Part shown: positions 63,025 to 64,000 of the stretch, in pieces
How the letters are laid out: the number at the start of each line of letters is the position of its first letter
Numbering within the stretch: position 1 is the stretch's first letter
Assembly: GCA_965243825.1 (NCBI GenBank)
Contig: CBDEVT010000001.1
Span: forward strand, 2,542,001-2,606,000
Direction: 5' to 3'
DNA: 64,000 nt
Origin: JAJCYX01 sp965243825
GTDB lineage: Bacteria > Chloroflexota > Dehalococcoidia > Lucifugimonadales > Lucifugimonadaceae
The notes under the pieces: model-generated
Database searches by the model: none
What the model was told of the DNA's origin: nothing
Seen by the model: the letters and a program-made list of their open reading frames with translations, nothing else
Translations under genes and position numbers: made by a program

Positions 63025-64000
63025 CAACCCAAACGTTCTTCCCTTATCGACATTCCGTAGTCCCACTTGAGCTAGATGTGGAGGTTGAAGAGCGGGACGA
63101 CATCGGTCGATCATCTGATGGTTCATGGGAGCTCTTTAGAGCGGATCCCGACATCATTCATGCCAAATTCACGTTGTGCGTCCCGGACGATCTGGCCCCT
63201 ACCGTACTGCCGGCCAATGAGGCAGCTGAGCAGGCTATTGAGTATAGGATTCGGTGGTATTCGGATGAATCGCGAACGCGGGGCTCTGAAGTGGTTTCTT
63301 CCAGCAACAACTGGAAACACGATGTGGTGCTATCTAAAAGTGATTGGGTTGGGAGCCTGACGTTTACAGCAGTTGCACTCCGCCGAGATATTGAAGGTAG
63401 CCCGTCTGCGGGATACGCAGCCGCCACAGGTAGCGTGTTAGCCGAATCGGCACCGGTCAGGTTCCTGTTCGACGAGCCACGGATGCCACCGGGTGCATAC
63501 TTGAGAACCGTGTGGCGCCATTTCGCTTCCGACGATGAGCGCTGGTTGAGAGAACAACCTGCCAGCTATTTCGCGCTGGATCCTGGTGAGTTTCCTATCG
63601 TTCTCTATTTGAACGAGGACATTCCGGACCTGAGGCGTATTTTGGACACCAAAGCCGGCTCAGGATGGCGTGCAGCCATGCGTGACTCGATATTCGCCAC
63701 TATCTTTCACCAGGTAATGAGTTCACTGATCTTGCAGGCCGTAGATTCGGTTTGGGATTCGGTCAGAAACGAAGATCAAGACTTTGAAACAGCGGAAGAT
63801 TTAAGGCATTTTGGTGAATGGCATGGCCAGTTGGTGCACAGGTGGCTTACGCGTCTTTATCCAGACAGCGGAGGAACATCACTTGCACTCAACGAACTGC
63901 TGAACGGTGCCAAAGATGAGGTTGCGGCGGAAGAATTGCGCGTACGTCGCTTGCCAAAGGCACTGCAATTCTCACCACCCCGTGCCCAACGTAGCCGTGT
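63021..64000 (+). CDS. Partial uncharacterised protein, cut by the window end
   Basis: An open frame of 326 codons starts at ATG 63021, overlapping the GHKL stop (ATGA), and has no stop before base 64000. I translated it by eye: it begins TTQTFFPYRHSVVPLELDVE and has a beta-rich N-terminal half with many charged residues (to about residue 155), followed by a helical region (for example TIFHQVMSSLILQAVDS and AEDLRHFGEWHGQLVHRW). No family recognised. It is the second structural gene of the GHKL operon and presumably its partner; helicase or nuclease parts could lie beyond the window. Confidence 0.75.
   Translation, partial: MTTQTFFPYRHSVVPLELDVEVEERDDIGRSSDGSWELFRADPDIIHAKFTLCVPDDLAPTVLPANEAAEQAIEYRIRWYSDESRTRGSEVVSSSNNWKHDVVLSKSDWVGSLTFTAVALRRDIEGSPSAGYAAATGSVLAESAPVRFLFDEPRMPPGAYLRTVWRHFASDDERWLREQPASYFALDPGEFPIVLYLNEDIPDLRRILDTKAGSGWRAAMRDSIFATIFHQVMSSLILQAVDSVWDSVRNEDQDFETAEDLRHFGEWHGQLVHRWLTRLYPDSGGTSLALNELLNGAKDEVAAEELRVRRLPKALQFSPPRAQRSR

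Overview
The window looks like chromosome of a marine Chloroflexota bacterium of the SAR202 type (Dehalococcoidia-related). This is inferred from gene content, not from a marker gene: three enolase-superfamily sugar-acid dehydratase-like genes, a luciferase-type flavin monooxygenase, ketopantoate-reductase-like enzymes, an Ldh_2 dehydrogenase, hydantoinase/oxoprolinase genes, a CehA-like metallohydrolase, a sulfatase and Thr/Pro-rich lipoproteins. Base composition is moderate, and TTG/GTG starts are frequent, several with TTGA stop-start overlaps.

Bases 1-36,741 are metabolic and regulatory chromosome. They hold a sulfatase, a ketopantoate-type reductase, a FemAB/GNAT-like transferase, a lipoprotein with a glycosidase-like barrel, an enolase divergent from a TPP enzyme, and a GAF histidine kinase. 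Next comes a four-gene cassette (11,941-16,383) of a small peptide, an isoprenyl-transferase-like protein, a membrane sensor kinase and a LuxR-type regulator. Its gene content matches Firmicutes comQXPA quorum sensing. Then follow msrA, a flavin monooxygenase, an Ldh_2 dehydrogenase, an efflux pump/FMN-reductase pair with a divergent MarR gene, two more enolases, a CehA-like metallohydrolase and a hyuB-hyuB-hyuA operon.

At about 36.9 kb a 46-nt 3' fragment of tRNA-Lys(UUU) marks the probable left edge of a genomic island that continues past base 64,000. Its parts are: a three-helix membrane protein with an NDT/TIR-like protein; a SIR2 protein with a degenerate Nudix protein; a candidate RiPP (78-aa precursor ending Cys-Cys-Ala plus a SagB-type dehydrogenase); a secreted beta-helix protein and partner; a phage-derived block (adenine methylase, ParB-like protein, terminase small and large subunits, tyrosine integrase) with no capsid genes; an EcoRII-like restriction-modification system with a Mig-type mismatch thymine glycosylase; and a winged-helix/GHKL-ATPase operon cut by the window end.

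The metabolic half suggests breakdown of sugar acids, sulfated or amide-type organic matter. The island is a stack of mobile-element remnants and predicted anti-phage or inter-microbial conflict systems. The comQXPA-like cassette is the strongest candidate for an undescribed system in this lineage.
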